Source: Adenophora triphylla var. japonica | Lineage: Eukaryota; Streptophyta; Magnoliopsida; Asterales; Campanulaceae | Direction of reading: 5' to 3' | Length of the DNA: 64,000 nucleotides | Assembly: GCA_022495995.1 (NCBI GenBank) | Contig: JAFEMH010003605.1 | Span: forward strand, 124,001 to 188,000 | Shown: positions 46,615-58,077 of the stretch, one piece after another | How the letters are laid out: every line of letters starts with the position of its first letter | Position numbering within the stretch: position 1 is the stretch's first letter | The notes under the pieces: generated by a model | Seen by the model: the letters and a program-made list of their open reading frames with translations, nothing else | Databases searched by the model: none | Told to the model about the DNA's origin: nothing | Translations under genes and position numbers: made by a program

Positions 46615-49095
46615 ATGCTTCCTAGATCACGCCCCACAAAGAAAGGGCCTCAACAAGCCGAATTAGCCGCTCGTCGAAAGGGAATCCAGCGAAATCAACG
46701 GCCATTCATCCCGCTAGCTGTGAGGGGAGAGTTCTATCCTCAACTTAAGGAGCATACCTCTGCGACAGAGAAGAAATCTACGGTATGCTCTGTAACCCTT
46801 GCTTTTTATTGATTTGAAATTGAATTTTATGCCAAAAAAGATTCGAATTTTGCATGTGAAACTATGAATTAACTTTATGAACTTGAACTAGGAAAAATTA
46901 TGAATGCATGCTATGTGATTTAACCTAATTTTGCTTGAAAAAGGGGTAAAATAAATTCAAAGAAAAGGAATGACTGCTTTTATGTAAATTGGACAAGTAT
47001 GAACATTGATTGACATGATTTTTTAAGAAGAAAATGAGATATTCATACCCGCGCTGTGTTTACCTGCAGAGATTGCGTACTCGGGGCTCTTCGGAGGTGA
47101 TGGGCAGGTTGTGGGATAGCTTGCCTGGCAGCCAGGAGTTGATTCATTCGCCGAAGGGCATGATATATGCTGCTAGATTTGGGCAGTTCTTTGAGATGGC
47201 GAAAGCCATCGGAGATACTCAGCGGAGCATTGAGCTGATGAGAGCATTTCGAGAGTTTTGGTGGGAGACTACCCATTCCTTCCATTTTTCCTGGGGGGAG
47301 GCGACGGTCACGCCATACGACTTTGCAGTTATTACAGGCCTGCCTTTCACTGCTGAGCCTCTCTATTTGGATGAGCCTGCGCCTGTTGCTGATCCTCAGC
47401 CTCCTACTGACGCAGATTTTATGGAGTTGATTGGTTTTGTTCCCCGGGATAAGAAGGGTAACGGGTATGAGCTGGGTGAGCTCCACAGCCATATCAGTGA
47501 GCAAAGCCGAGATTATCCAGCGGTCCCTGATGATTCTGAGGAGGGTCGGCTGAGGGCTGAGAGATTGGTGAGAGCCTTTGTGTGGGTTGGCTTGTTTGAT
47601 ATGCTCTTTGTCAACAGCGCATCTACCGCCCTGGTTTCATTATTGGAGCTTTTGAGGACCTGGGATGCCGTGGGGACCCGATCTTGGGGTGAGGCAGGAC
47701 TGGCTGAGATGTATCTGACCCTCGATGATATTAGCAGGGGGAAGGCGATGACCTTCAATTGCTGTCACTTGGATTTTGAGGTACTTCTCATCCTTGACTA
47801 TATCTCTCGACGTACTTCCTTTTGTCATTCATTACTGTCATCTCATCTGTTTTAACCATTTCTTTCAGGCTTGGGCTTACGAGGTCTTTGGCTGCTACGC
47901 CTGGCAGGTTCAGGATGAGTTCCCCGTTACCATATTTCCTACTTTGAGGCGCTGGGTGAAGGATGCACGGAAGAAGATTAGGACAACTGATTCTAGAGGA
48001 CGAGTGACAGCCTCTTATCCGGATACGCTAGTGTGCTTGCGCGGGACTCCCCAGAGCTTGAGCTTGTTTCCCTGGGCTGGCCGGTATGATGAGCTTGATT
48101 TGGGTCATGTTGCGCACTTTACGGAGTATCGCAAGTTACTTGTAGGCTTGTCTGGAGATGCTTTATATCTGGGAGAGAGAGTTTATAGGCAGCATGGTCC
48201 AGGCAGTGTTGCTCGGGTCCCGGTAGATCCTCCGAGAGACATGTGGTTTCCTCGGAATCTGGATGATCTGATTACATTGATCCAGGGAGATGGTGCTTAC
48301 AACCATATTGTGGAGGGTGGAGATTATGCTGGGTATGTGGCGGAGAGGTTACGGTCCCCACAGGTGATGGCGAGGCGTGGTGCTTAGGCTGCAGGCTCTT
48401 CCTCCGGATGTATGGTGAGTCCACCGTTACCTCCTCCATTTGTTGACTTTTTGGATGGGGATTATATGAGGCGAGCTCCCCTTGACACAAGTCGGATTCG
48501 TCCCCACTTCCGGCTCCCTGAGAGCACCAGATCTGTGAGTGCTATATTTTCTTTCTTTAATGTTTGAAACTGTCATTGTCCTTTGTTATTGTCACAACTG
48601 GCCTCTTGATCCCCTCTTTGATTGTATCAGGTCCCAGTCGAGACTTATTGGAGCTTAGCACGATATTATACTGGAGCCCTGGATATGATTGAGCAGCTGG
48701 AGAGGAGTGCTCGTTTTTGGAAGGAGCGGTGCCTAGCCCGGACTTCAGATGATGATGATTTCACTCCCAGCTTACCTGATAGGAAGAGGGCCCGAGTTGA
48801 CATGGCTGTGAGTGGGGAGAAAAGACCCAGGACCAAGAATGCTTCATATCCTCCCTCCATCTCTTCTAGCTCAGAGTACGAGAGTGATAGTGATGATGCT
48901 CCTGTTGACCCCCATGAGATTAAGACTACTGCCATCTCTGCGATCGATGAGTTTTATCGTGATGATCCTGTCATTTATCGAGGTCCTGTTGACGATCCGG
49001 ATCATGTACTTGCTAAGGAGGATGATGCAGAGGGAGATGATAGCGAGGACGATGATGATGATGATGACGATTCAGAGGATGATGACTCGGAGTAG
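46615..49095 (+). CDS. Plant mobile domain (PMD) protein, antisense in the Tat-like element; one in-frame stop
   Basis: Exons 46615-46782, 47070-47780, 47869-48534 and 48631-49095 all join in phase 0 and give 669 codons plus stop, interrupted only by a TAG at 48385-48387. PMD blocks: ARFGQFFEMAKAIGD, FWWETTHSFHFSWGEATVTPYDFAVITGLPF, WAYEVFGCYAWQV and the long C-terminal region. A tail of D/E residues (residues ~635-669) may be a nuclear or chromatin-type acidic tail. The N-terminus starts MLPRSRPTKKGPQQAELAAR, basic and possibly a nuclear signal. It is transcribed opposite to gag and the LTRs, so it needs its own promoter. Compared with the MULE's PMD gene it is far better preserved. The function is not known for the TE form. 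Confidence 0.82.
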
Positions 49096-51737
49096 CCTCT
49101 CGGACCGATTGTGATCTTTTGATTATTGTACCTTTGAAGGGAACAAACACTATTTGTCTAGACTATTTTCTACACATTACTCTTTTGCAACACTTTTAAA
49201 CTTGATTGCCTATTAGCTTGATATATTATTATTAGCTTTTGCTATTTGCACGAGTCCAACTTTGGAAAATGAATGGAGTAAATGGTTGGTGTATATGGCT
49301 TATATGTGGAATGTGTATATGGAATGATGGTTTGTATGTGTATGGGTATGGTAAATGTATATATGAGGTGAATGAACCCTCTCCCAGGTTGTTTGCAGAT
49401 TGGTGGCTGATGATTGCAGCTTTGGACAAGTTGGGGCGTGCCCTGGTACATAACTGATTGCAGATTGCTGATGTCTGATGTGAGGCTAAGGATGTCGCAC
49501 GACCCAGGACTCCTGTGGTAAATTGTGTCGCGTGACACAATAAGCCTCACTGGCAGGTTTTCCAATCCAAGCTTCAATATTGTCTCAAGACCTCCCCTCT
49601 TTGCATAGGGCAAGAAATTCAACAGCACCATCATGAAGTAGGCTTTACGTAACTGACCCATCCTCAAGGATTAAGATTGTGAAACCAGCCCCACAATCTG
49701 CACAAATGCACACACAGTTCCTCTTTTACTTGACCAAACCTCAGTTTGGCATAGCTTTCATGCAGCCTCATTGTAGATAAAAGGACATCACGTATCCAAG
49801 GAAGCGATTATTATTCAATCTTCAGTAAATCAGTCGTTAGAACAGACTCGGGAACATATACATGCAGGGGCACATCTTTCGAGGGGTGGAAATGAATCCG
49901 GATTTTATGTGACACACTCGCTTTTGGGTTTGACTCTTTTGGGAGAGTATAAACGTCACAAGTTATGGAAAAGTGTATGGAATCCCCTTCTGACAGAAAG
50001 ACAGTGTTTAGCTCTATATTCCTAAGATGTAGAAAGAGAAGACTTGTCGAGACACTTGAAAATTTGTCTTATTCGTGATGATCACAAAGCTGCTTAAAAC
50101 CCTTTATTGATGTTCGGGTTATTCAAACACTAATCCTGATATGAACAAATATTTCAATTAATCATGAGGAGAAAACCAACTGATATCGAGAATCAAACTC
50201 CGAAAGATGGAAAGAGGATCTGTGTATAGGGGCGGCCCTTGATGAGACCGGATTTTCTGAGATGTGAATGTATTTGTGACCGGACCATTTCTGGTTGCCT
50301 ACGTTCCCCTCCTGGCGAGGAGCTCTGGTCGCCGTAGTTCGGGTTTATCCCGATTTGAAAAGAGTCTTTGAGGATTGGGGAGTTGAGGAACATGTCTCCC
50401 TGGAGTGTCAATGAAAGGCACGGATGCGAAGCCCCAGTGAGGCATTCATGGCAGGTGTTTGCGGAGGAGAAATGAAATATTCTCACATGAAGTGTCAGAT
50501 GAAATTGGATTGAATTTGCACAATCTTTGATTGATGATCTTTTGAGCCGAGATGGATTAGGCTCCGAATTTAAGCAAGCAACGAAGCATTAATTTGATTT
50601 AGATCTCGAAGATATTAGAATGAAACTGCTATCCGGTAGGAACTGAAGCTGGGTTTCAAGGCTTCGATCGGCCATTGGGTGATTTGGAAAGTCATGACCT
50701 CTTAAGATGAGAGGTCGGCTGGGCTTTTTGCTGACTGAACCTCTAAGGATGAGAGGTTGGCTTTTTAGGGATGTGTTTGAGATTTCTAAGGTGAGGAGAT
50801 CTGTGATTGCACTTTCATTGCCTCTAAGAATGAGAGGTCAATCTCGGCTTTGGCCAAAGGCAAGGGTAATGGGAATATCCTCTAAAAACGAGAGGATGGC
50901 TTGGGATTGGTTAGAGGTAATAGTGAAGGGACATCCGGGCTGTCTCTTTATTCGCTCTGAGATTCCCTTTAAGTAACGACTTGATCCTTTGAATTTTGCT
51001 TTTGAGAGAAATGCTATGGACTAGGCTTCTTTTTTTTTTTTTAGAGAGCTTCTGCTAGCCGCTAGTATGGATCACTGCATTCCGCCATTCTTGAACTTGG
51101 AGGCGGTCAAACATCTTGAATTATGGGAGCCTCAAGGATAGTCCCTTTTTCTTTTGGAGATGGCTAATCGGGGTTTCAAAACATGCCGATCTTGAAATGA
51201 AGGGATGTTGTTTGGTGAGGGTGAGGTAATGGCTTTCCTATGGTGAAAGGTTTCAACTGCAATTCATATACCGGATGACCTAAACGAGATTAAATCTTCA
51301 TTGCTTGCTTAATCTTACTTGAGGAATATTCATGCAAATTCATTGAGCGACGGAACGATGAATATGATGAAAGAGATGTGAGCACATGAGACGCGAGATG
51401 GGTAGTTGATAAGCCCCAATTTGAGAAGGATGTCAGTTGATTTTCTCACTCCGATCAATTTAAACATTAATCATTTCAAAGCATTAGTAATTGAGCAGCA
51501 CAAGTGATCATGTAGAATAAAACCATTTCAATTAAATGTAATGTGGGTGTGCAAGAAATGTCTCGAGTCTAGGAAGAATAGAAACGAAGATTTTTATTAC
51601 TGAAAGATTTATAACATAAACATGACAGACTCAAACCACAAAAAGGACATTTACTACTAAAATAAAAGATAGTCTAGACCCTACGATGACTGATTGACTA
51701 TATTATCTTCAGCTCAGGATAGGAGGGTCCGTTGAAA
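49096..51737. other. Element interior without recognisable pol
   Basis: In a complete Tat element this minus-strand stretch would hold protease, RT, RNase H and integrase. None of the motifs (YxDD, HHCC, DDE) is visible in any frame. 50690-50910 has four copies of an imperfect hairpin phrase CCTCTAAGGATGAGAGG. GTCGCACGAC and GTCGCGTGACAC motifs occur at about 49495-49530. Confidence 0.7.
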
Positions 51738-52967
51738 TTACGAAAGAGGATTGGCAACCATCTTGGGAGGAGCTTTCTCAATCCTGCCTTCATCAACAAG
51801 TCTTTGAATAAGCAATTTTAGAGGAACGCAGTCATTGGTGACGTGGCCGGGATACTGATGATAGTAGCAATACTTGCTACGATCCATGTCCGGATTGGGT
51901 TTGATGGGATGGTAATTGTCCAGTGGCTTGATCATCCCTCTTCAAACTAACCCATTGAAAGCTTCCTCAGTCGTTATTCCAAGATCATCAAATTTTCGCT
52001 GCTTGCGAGGTGGAAATCGACCATGGTTCGAAACACTTCTTTCCTCTCGACAACCTCCTTCAATCTTCCCTTCATCGATGAGCTTCTGGATGATCACCCT
52101 CAAAAGTTTGCAATCATGAGTGGTATGGCCAGGATATCGGTGGTAATGGCAGAACTTTCTTTTATCCAGATTGGGTCTAGGATTTAGAGGGCTATAATTG
52201 ACCAGTGGCTGAATTAATCCTCCACTTACCAAGACCTTGAAAAATTGATCCATAGGAATTCCCACATCACCATAGTATTGCTTTCTCTCTTTCATCTGAA
52301 CCACTTTTGGAGGTGACTCAGGTATTAGCACCCTTTGCTGAATGGGATTCATGGCAGGCATGAAGGACATTTGATTAACGGTTACGTATGGGATTTGTCC
52401 TGACTGCTGATCTTGCGTAGTCAATGGGCTGAAACCATAAGATGAACCCATTGATGGTTAAGGAGAACTTCATTGAAGCGGAATTTGGTTAGTGGGGAAC
52501 GGCAGCAATACCTTCTGGTTGAACTGGTTGTCCATACAATGATATGATCCTTGGGAACCTTGTTGATATTGACATTGTGACCCAAACTGATTAGGAGATC
52601 CAAAAGCATCGGAGACCAGTTGTCTATCCTGAATCTGAGCTAGGCTAATTTGAGGTGCTGGAGGAGGAATCTTATCTCGTTCAGTTCCACGATCAACGCT
52701 GTTAGCACCAATGATCTCCTCGTAGGACCCATCTTCGTGACGAATGACTGTGATCCCTTGGACACACATTGCCTCCACAAACTTAGCATGCATTTCTTCT
52801 TCTCGAGCCCTAGCAACTTGGGCAAGCAACTGAGCCTTGCACTCACGAACCATGGCAGCCTCAAGAGCAGCTCGCAACTCGACCACAGACAAATCATTCA
52901 TATCCAACTGACCTGAAGCACAGGAACCTCCGAACTGAGCGGGTGACATATCCTTTGTACCAGACAT
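51738..52967 (-). pseudogene. Gag-like protein with duplicated zinc-knuckle segment, three in-frame stops
   Basis: One frame runs from MSGTKDMSPAQFGG (52967) to 51738, broken by stops at 52470, about 52461 and 51942 but with no frameshift. Residues ~25-70 are helical (VVELRAALEAAMVRECKAQLL). The C-terminal third holds two tandem copies of a segment: KFCHYHRYPGHTTHDC and KYCYYHQYPGHVTNDC, each followed by an LI-KLIDEGKIE helix. This C-x2-H-x4-GH-x4-C arrangement is what I know from Tat/Ogre gag. It packages RNA and forms the particle. An alternative upstream ATG at 53009 exists. Confidence 0.85.
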
Positions 52968-54272
52968 CTCAGATATCAAAATAGATGAAAGCTTCGCAAG
53001 AAACTGCAACTAACCCGGAGACGCGAACCAAACGAACACTGGAAGCCGGAGCGCGCGCCCAACTTGTCGCAACTACAGAGGGTAGATATGGATTGATAAG
53101 GTGGTGAAGGAAGAGACTTTGAGGAAGTACGGGAGAGGGAAGAACAAAGGGAAGGACTCGCGCAAACAATTTATTTATGTTCAAGTATAAATTGGTATCT
53201 TTTAAATCCTAGACAAGGTTGGAAAAGGATAAGCCTTTATTTACACAATCTATACCTCGGGGAAACCTAGGGACGCAACATTCAAATTACACCAAATGCT
53301 TTGCATTGAAATTAGTAATAGGTAATAATACCTAAACAAGACCTAAACACAATGTGAGACGGACGAGTGGTCCAAATTTCTGGGGAAATTTGGGCAGCAT
53401 AACGGTTATTCTTGAAGGATTTCAAAGAAAAATTCGGCATGACCTCTCGTCAGTGCACGGTGACAATGTGGCATGATCTCTCGTTAGAACACGTCACGAG
53501 AGTGACATGTTCCCACGTGAAACCATGTTGCATTGGCAACATGCCCACAAGTGCAAGGTTTTGGGAAAGGTATGAAGGCCTATTGTAAATTTCAAAACAA
53601 CTCATTTTAGGGTAATTTTAAGAATATCGTATCCAAAAACCAACCATGGGTAAGCTTTAAAGTGTGGCGCCACCTATGATGCGCTAGGGGGATATGTTTG
53701 ATATTAGGCGCTCAAGCGTAGGCGACATACATCACCGTCCGCGATGCCGTCAATCGCACCCGAGGGTTCTAAATCTATGTGGTGTAGTGTGCGGATGACT
53801 ATGTTCTTTTATTTACAAAAAAAAACAATTTTTTTTTATTTTTTATTTTCTTTTATTTGAAAAGGAAAAACAAGCGGAAAAGAAACACACACACACAGAT
53901 CAGCAAAGGTACAACAATCAACTGCGCATTCTGATCCAAGGGACTGCCCTTAGCCAAGACCTGAGAAACTGCTCAGTGACCAGTTATGTCGTGTGACACA
54001 GGACAGCATGGTCCAATCCTGTCGCACGACCTGACTAGTTACTGAACCAGAACCCTGCAAATGGAATTCAGCCCCTGCCTTCTGATGGCAAGGAACAAAG
54101 CATAACAACAGAGCACAGCAAAATAGCCACATGAAACACACAAAAGGCACACAAGTCTCACAATACAATAAAATGCATGTACCACGCAAGGTCATCAATG
54201 ATGCACACAAAAATGAATACGTTGGATGTTTAAATGAATGAAAGCATGACCCTCTTTTGAAAACCAGTTTAT
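52968..54272 (-). other. Leader between PBS and gag of the Tat-like element
   Basis: 1.3 kb of untranslated DNA. It includes short repeats CATGACCTCTCGTCAG / CATGATCTCTCGTTAG, a (CA)n tract (53887-53898) and GTCGTGTGACAC / GTCGCACGACC motifs. No gene. Confidence 0.6.
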
Positions 54273-54292
54273 GTCCCCAGCGGAGTCGCCAC
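54273..54292 (-). promoter_or_regulatory. Primer-binding site of the Tat-like element
   Basis: On the minus strand GTGGCGACTCCGCTGGGGAC follows the 5' LTR directly. The TGGCGACTCCGCTGGGGA core is the usual primer site of Tat/Ogre elements. A one-base variant (TGGCGACTCTGCTGGGGA) lies next to the truncated LTR at 8691. Confidence 0.9.
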
Positions 54293-55698
54293 TGAATGTA
54301 CGCTCGCCGAAATTTAAAAAAGTTTTGGGAGTCGCCACGCCATGTTTTAAGGTACACTTTGAAAAACCTTTGAAAGAGAAAATGGGTCCAGGGGTCAGGT
54401 TACGTGTTGGGAAGAACCGAGAGTTCACCCAACATGCCTCATCCGTGGACGAGTCTTTCTAATTAAACATCCAAATAATTCAAAGTGTGTGCAAACAATG
54501 ATAACAAACAAGTGTGGTAAAATGAATTTTATTAATTAAATGAGATTGTTACAACTTGTAGACCATTTGATTAGGGAGGTCACGTCCCAATTACAGATAT
54601 CAAAACAGATTACAATTGGAAAAAGGATCTCTGCAAACAGACAAGATGTGTCGCGTGACACATAACATGCCTGGCTAGATGTGTCGCGTGACACATGATC
54701 TATCTAGACATATTGTGTCGCGTGACATAGGATGTCCATCTGCAGAGATCTGACAATCTGAACACATAAGAACCAAAAACCAATACAGATTCAATTATAC
54801 AATCAATTCAGCTTCGAAAATGAACAATTCAACAATAATTCAACCAAGGGTGTGTGGATATGGGGAGATCCACACTCCCTTGGGAATCAAACAACAATTC
54901 CAACAAGTTTCAACTCATAAGCATGTAATTATACAAAATCAAATGATTAAACAGAGAGATTGCGATTGGATTTCATTAAGTAAGACAAATGGAGTCGACT
55001 TACTGAAATCAGATGAGAATATGATGATTGAATTATGGAAAGGACAAAATAAGAGAAAGAGAAATGGAATAGGTGAATTACCCTTGTAGTGTCCACGAAT
55101 TCTATACCAAGTTTGGTATAGAATCCTTCAATAAACTGCTTCTGGGATAAACTGAGCTGAGAAGGAATGATGGATGTAGGATCCAAATGATGATGGCTGA
55201 ATTGAAGTGAATTGGAGGGAATTGAGGGAGGATTGGAGGGATTTTGGGTATGAGGGAGAGAGGTGTGTGTTTGCTGTGTGTATGGTACGTTTCTAAATTG
55301 GCAGAGTAACAGTAGGCAACAGAGGGATCCAAATATGAGAGGGGGAGGGTCTTATTTATAGCTGCTGATGATGGTCAAGGTGTGTCGTACGACCTTCTGC
55401 GTCCACTTTCCATGGCTTCGAAATGTCGCACGACTGAAGCAAGCCATAACCGTTTCTGGCGCCAAAACCTGGTTCTAGGACAATCCAAGTTAATTCCCAA
55501 AAAGTCCAAAACTGATTTATTTCTTGTAGGTCCTTTTGCATGAGCAAAGTACTGAAAAGTACTTCCTTCGCCAGAAACTTATGAGATGTTTCCGGAAGTC
55601 TCGAAATAGACCGGGAATTTACCAAATCCCCCCTTAATGCAATTTTATCATATTAAAATGCACCTAAAAGGGTAGCGAATTGGATTGGCGTACTTACA
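54293..55698 (-). repeat. 5' LTR of the Tat-like element
   Basis: It matches 43825-45229 with only scattered substitutions, implying recent insertion. The minus-strand TATAAATA at about 55353 would drive gag transcription. Confidence 0.95.
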
Positions 55699-55703
55699 CC
55701 ATC

Positions 55704-56633
55704 ATGCGCCAATGTTCACTTTCTGGCATCTAAATTCACAAACCATTTAATTGCCTCAGGGTCAATTAAACGGATACTCATCAAAGTATTTTTCAATTTC
55801 CTATCTTGACTTGCTTTACCAGCTCTCCTAAACAAATACTTCAAACCAACACCTCTGTGCTTCTCCAATAAATTTGCTCGCATATGCCTCAAGCAATATC
55901 TATGATGCACATTTGGTCACCATGTATCTTCCGATATAGTTTTAAGAATGGCGTGATGACGCTCAGATATCAAGCATACCTCATGACTCTTGATAATATA
56001 TCTGCAAACAAGATATAAAAACCAACGCCAATTCACCCAATCCTCTTTTTTAACAACAGCAAATGTAAGAGGAAGTATATTGTCTTGGGTGTCAACACCC
56101 ATGACAATCAGTATTACCCCTTTATATCTACCATGAAGGAATGTTCCATAAACAGAAATGACAGGCCGACAATGAGAGAAATCTTCAATGCAAGGCCCAA
56201 ATGCCCAAAACACTCGTTGAAACATGTGTAATTCACGACAGGTGGAGGATGATGAGTATACTCAACAATTGTTCCGGGGTTGTATTTTTGGATGACTGCT
56301 AGGACGCGGGGTAACCTTATATAAGATTCCTCCCGATCTCCAAAAACCTCTGCAATGTCCTTCTGATTTTCACACCACACCTTCTTATACGTAATTTCCT
56401 TGCTAAACATTCCACTAATATGTGCAATAATAACTCCAACCTTCACATCTGAATCGACCTTAATAAGACTAACCACTTGCCGACCAATAAACTTCGAATC
56501 TAGGTTGGGGTGATCTTGGTTTTCTCCAAAAAACAAGCAACAATGAGGACCCTTGTACTTGGTCACTTCCCAATAACCATGTTTCTTCTTACTCACACGA
56601 ACATAAAAATTGCATGGATACTGTTTAAGTAGA
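55704..56633 (-). pseudogene. mudrA-like transposase, central segment with lost catalytic residues
   Basis: From 56633 it reads VCLLKQYPCNFYVRVSKKKH, GYWEVTKYKGPHCC and NPGTIVEY; a frameshift near 56220 follows. It then continues as FWAFGPCIEDFSH, ISVYGTFLHGRYKG, CLISERHHAIL, a stop at 55917 and LRHMRANLLEKHRGVGLK. The first catalytic Asp (VDGTFL in the copy at 19800) is Tyr here, and the second (SDRH) is Glu, so the enzyme core is dead regardless of frame. Confidence 0.92.
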
Positions 56634-56638
56634 CATAC

Positions 56639-58072
56639 TGTTGCGTATGCATACTTTAACCCTCCTAGCTTTAGCTTTAATTTAATTGATACCATAACCT
56701 CATCTCTATTTTCTGGACTTTAGGCCCATATGTAATGAAGCTTAGGCTTCAATTTTTTAGTATAAGTCAATTTTATAGAATATGTTTATTTAGGCTTGAG
56801 GACTGGCACAAGACTCATTGGACATGAGGTTTCAATTCAGAAAGTTTCAAACCGCACGTATGAAACCGCACCAGCAAACCGCAGTGTGGAATTCCTACAT
56901 TGAAACTGCACCTGGAATTCCAAAGTGAAACCTCGTGTGGTGAAACCGCACTTCCCAAACCGCATCATCACCAAACCACATCCAATGATTGAAGACTTGA
57001 AGTTGAACCACTTATGATCGTTGGAATCCACGTCAGCAATATTTGAAAGTCAACCACAATATCTTGGCACGTGACTATGTGTCAGACAGGATCTGTAAGG
57101 ATTCTGAAAAGGTGACAGATGTCCTTCATTCCTTAATTACAGTTGAGGTCTGATCAGCCTTATCTGCAACATCTGAACAAAGGGACAAAAGTGGATTTGT
57201 GGACCAATCAGAATGCACCAGTACAGTACTTGTTACAGCTATTCCCAACGACTACTTTCTTGGTGCTTGGGTATAAATACCCCCATTCTTCAACATTTGA
57301 AGATTGCTTGAGAAATTGAAATTACAGTGAGTTCATAAGAAGATTGAAGCTTTTCCCAGAAATATTCAACCCTTTGAATCTTCATATTCTTCCTTCAAGA
57401 AAATATCTTCAGCCCAGAAATCAAGCCTTTAACACCCAAGATTTCTTGAGCTCTATATCTTACAGATTCAAAGAGCCTTGATTCTTGTTTATCACACACA
57501 GACACCTCACTTGATTAATCACATATATTATTTATTTGAGATACACTGGTTATAGTCTAGGATTTGATCTTCATAGAATAGATTTTAGATCTGAGTTTGA
57601 ATACTTGTATCTTTGTAATCTCTCTCATACTCAATATAAAATCTAACTCTTAGAAAATCCAAGACTAACCATCTTGGTAGTGGATGTAGATCATTTACGA
57701 TTGAACCACTCCAAATATTGTGTTCTTACATCTCTGCATTTCCTTTTCTGTTCATTACTGATAATTTTGTCTTTATCTGTTTGATCTCATTTACAGTTAT
57801 CCAAGTTGTGAATTGTGTTTGCAGTTAATCTTGTCAAAATTTCATTTATTGTTGTGAAAACCTCACTTAAACCGCACACAAAACTGCACATCTAAACCGC
57901 ACCACTTTACTTGAGAAATTTCGCTGTGCATTTTGCAATTCTACTTGCGATTTTAATACACTGCAAGTGGTTTTGTAAGCAAGAGGTTTTGTTTTCAAAA
58001 AGAGGGCAAAAAATTTATAACAACCCCTCCTCTAGCTGTTTTTCACCCTTGTTGCCACCTTTGGGACCAACA
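56639..58072 (+). mobile_element. Solo LTR (SIRE/Copia-like), 1434 bp
   Basis: Ends are TGTTGCGTATGC...CTTTGGGACCAACA, with TGTTG/CAACA inverted. The target duplication CATAC is exact (56634-56638, 58073-58077). A TATAAATA reads forward at about 57272, followed by a U5-like leader ending in the CACCTTTGGGACCAACA phrase I associate with SIRE LTRs. No internal region or second LTR. It splits the transposase reading frame. Confidence 0.9.
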
Positions 58073-58077
58073 CATAC

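Larger units (their letters stand above)
43825..55698 (-). mobile_element. Tat/Ogre-like LTR retrotransposon, 11.9 kb, non-autonomous, with antisense PMD gene
   Basis: Two ~1405-bp LTRs, highly similar by eye, flank the element. The target duplication CCATC is exact (43820-43824, 55699-55703). On the minus strand the order is 5' LTR (55698-54293), PBS, leader, gag (52967-51738), a 2.6-kb non-coding part, the antisense PMD gene, minisatellites, the polypurine-like CGAGGGGCTC (just above 45230) and the 3' LTR. I find no protease, RT, RNase H or integrase, so it would depend on a partner, like the TR-GAG class. Insertion is in the MULE transposase. Confidence 0.9.

Noticed and set aside
53887..53898. 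(CA)n and other very short simple repeats
   Set aside because: Too short and common to be informative as separate features.
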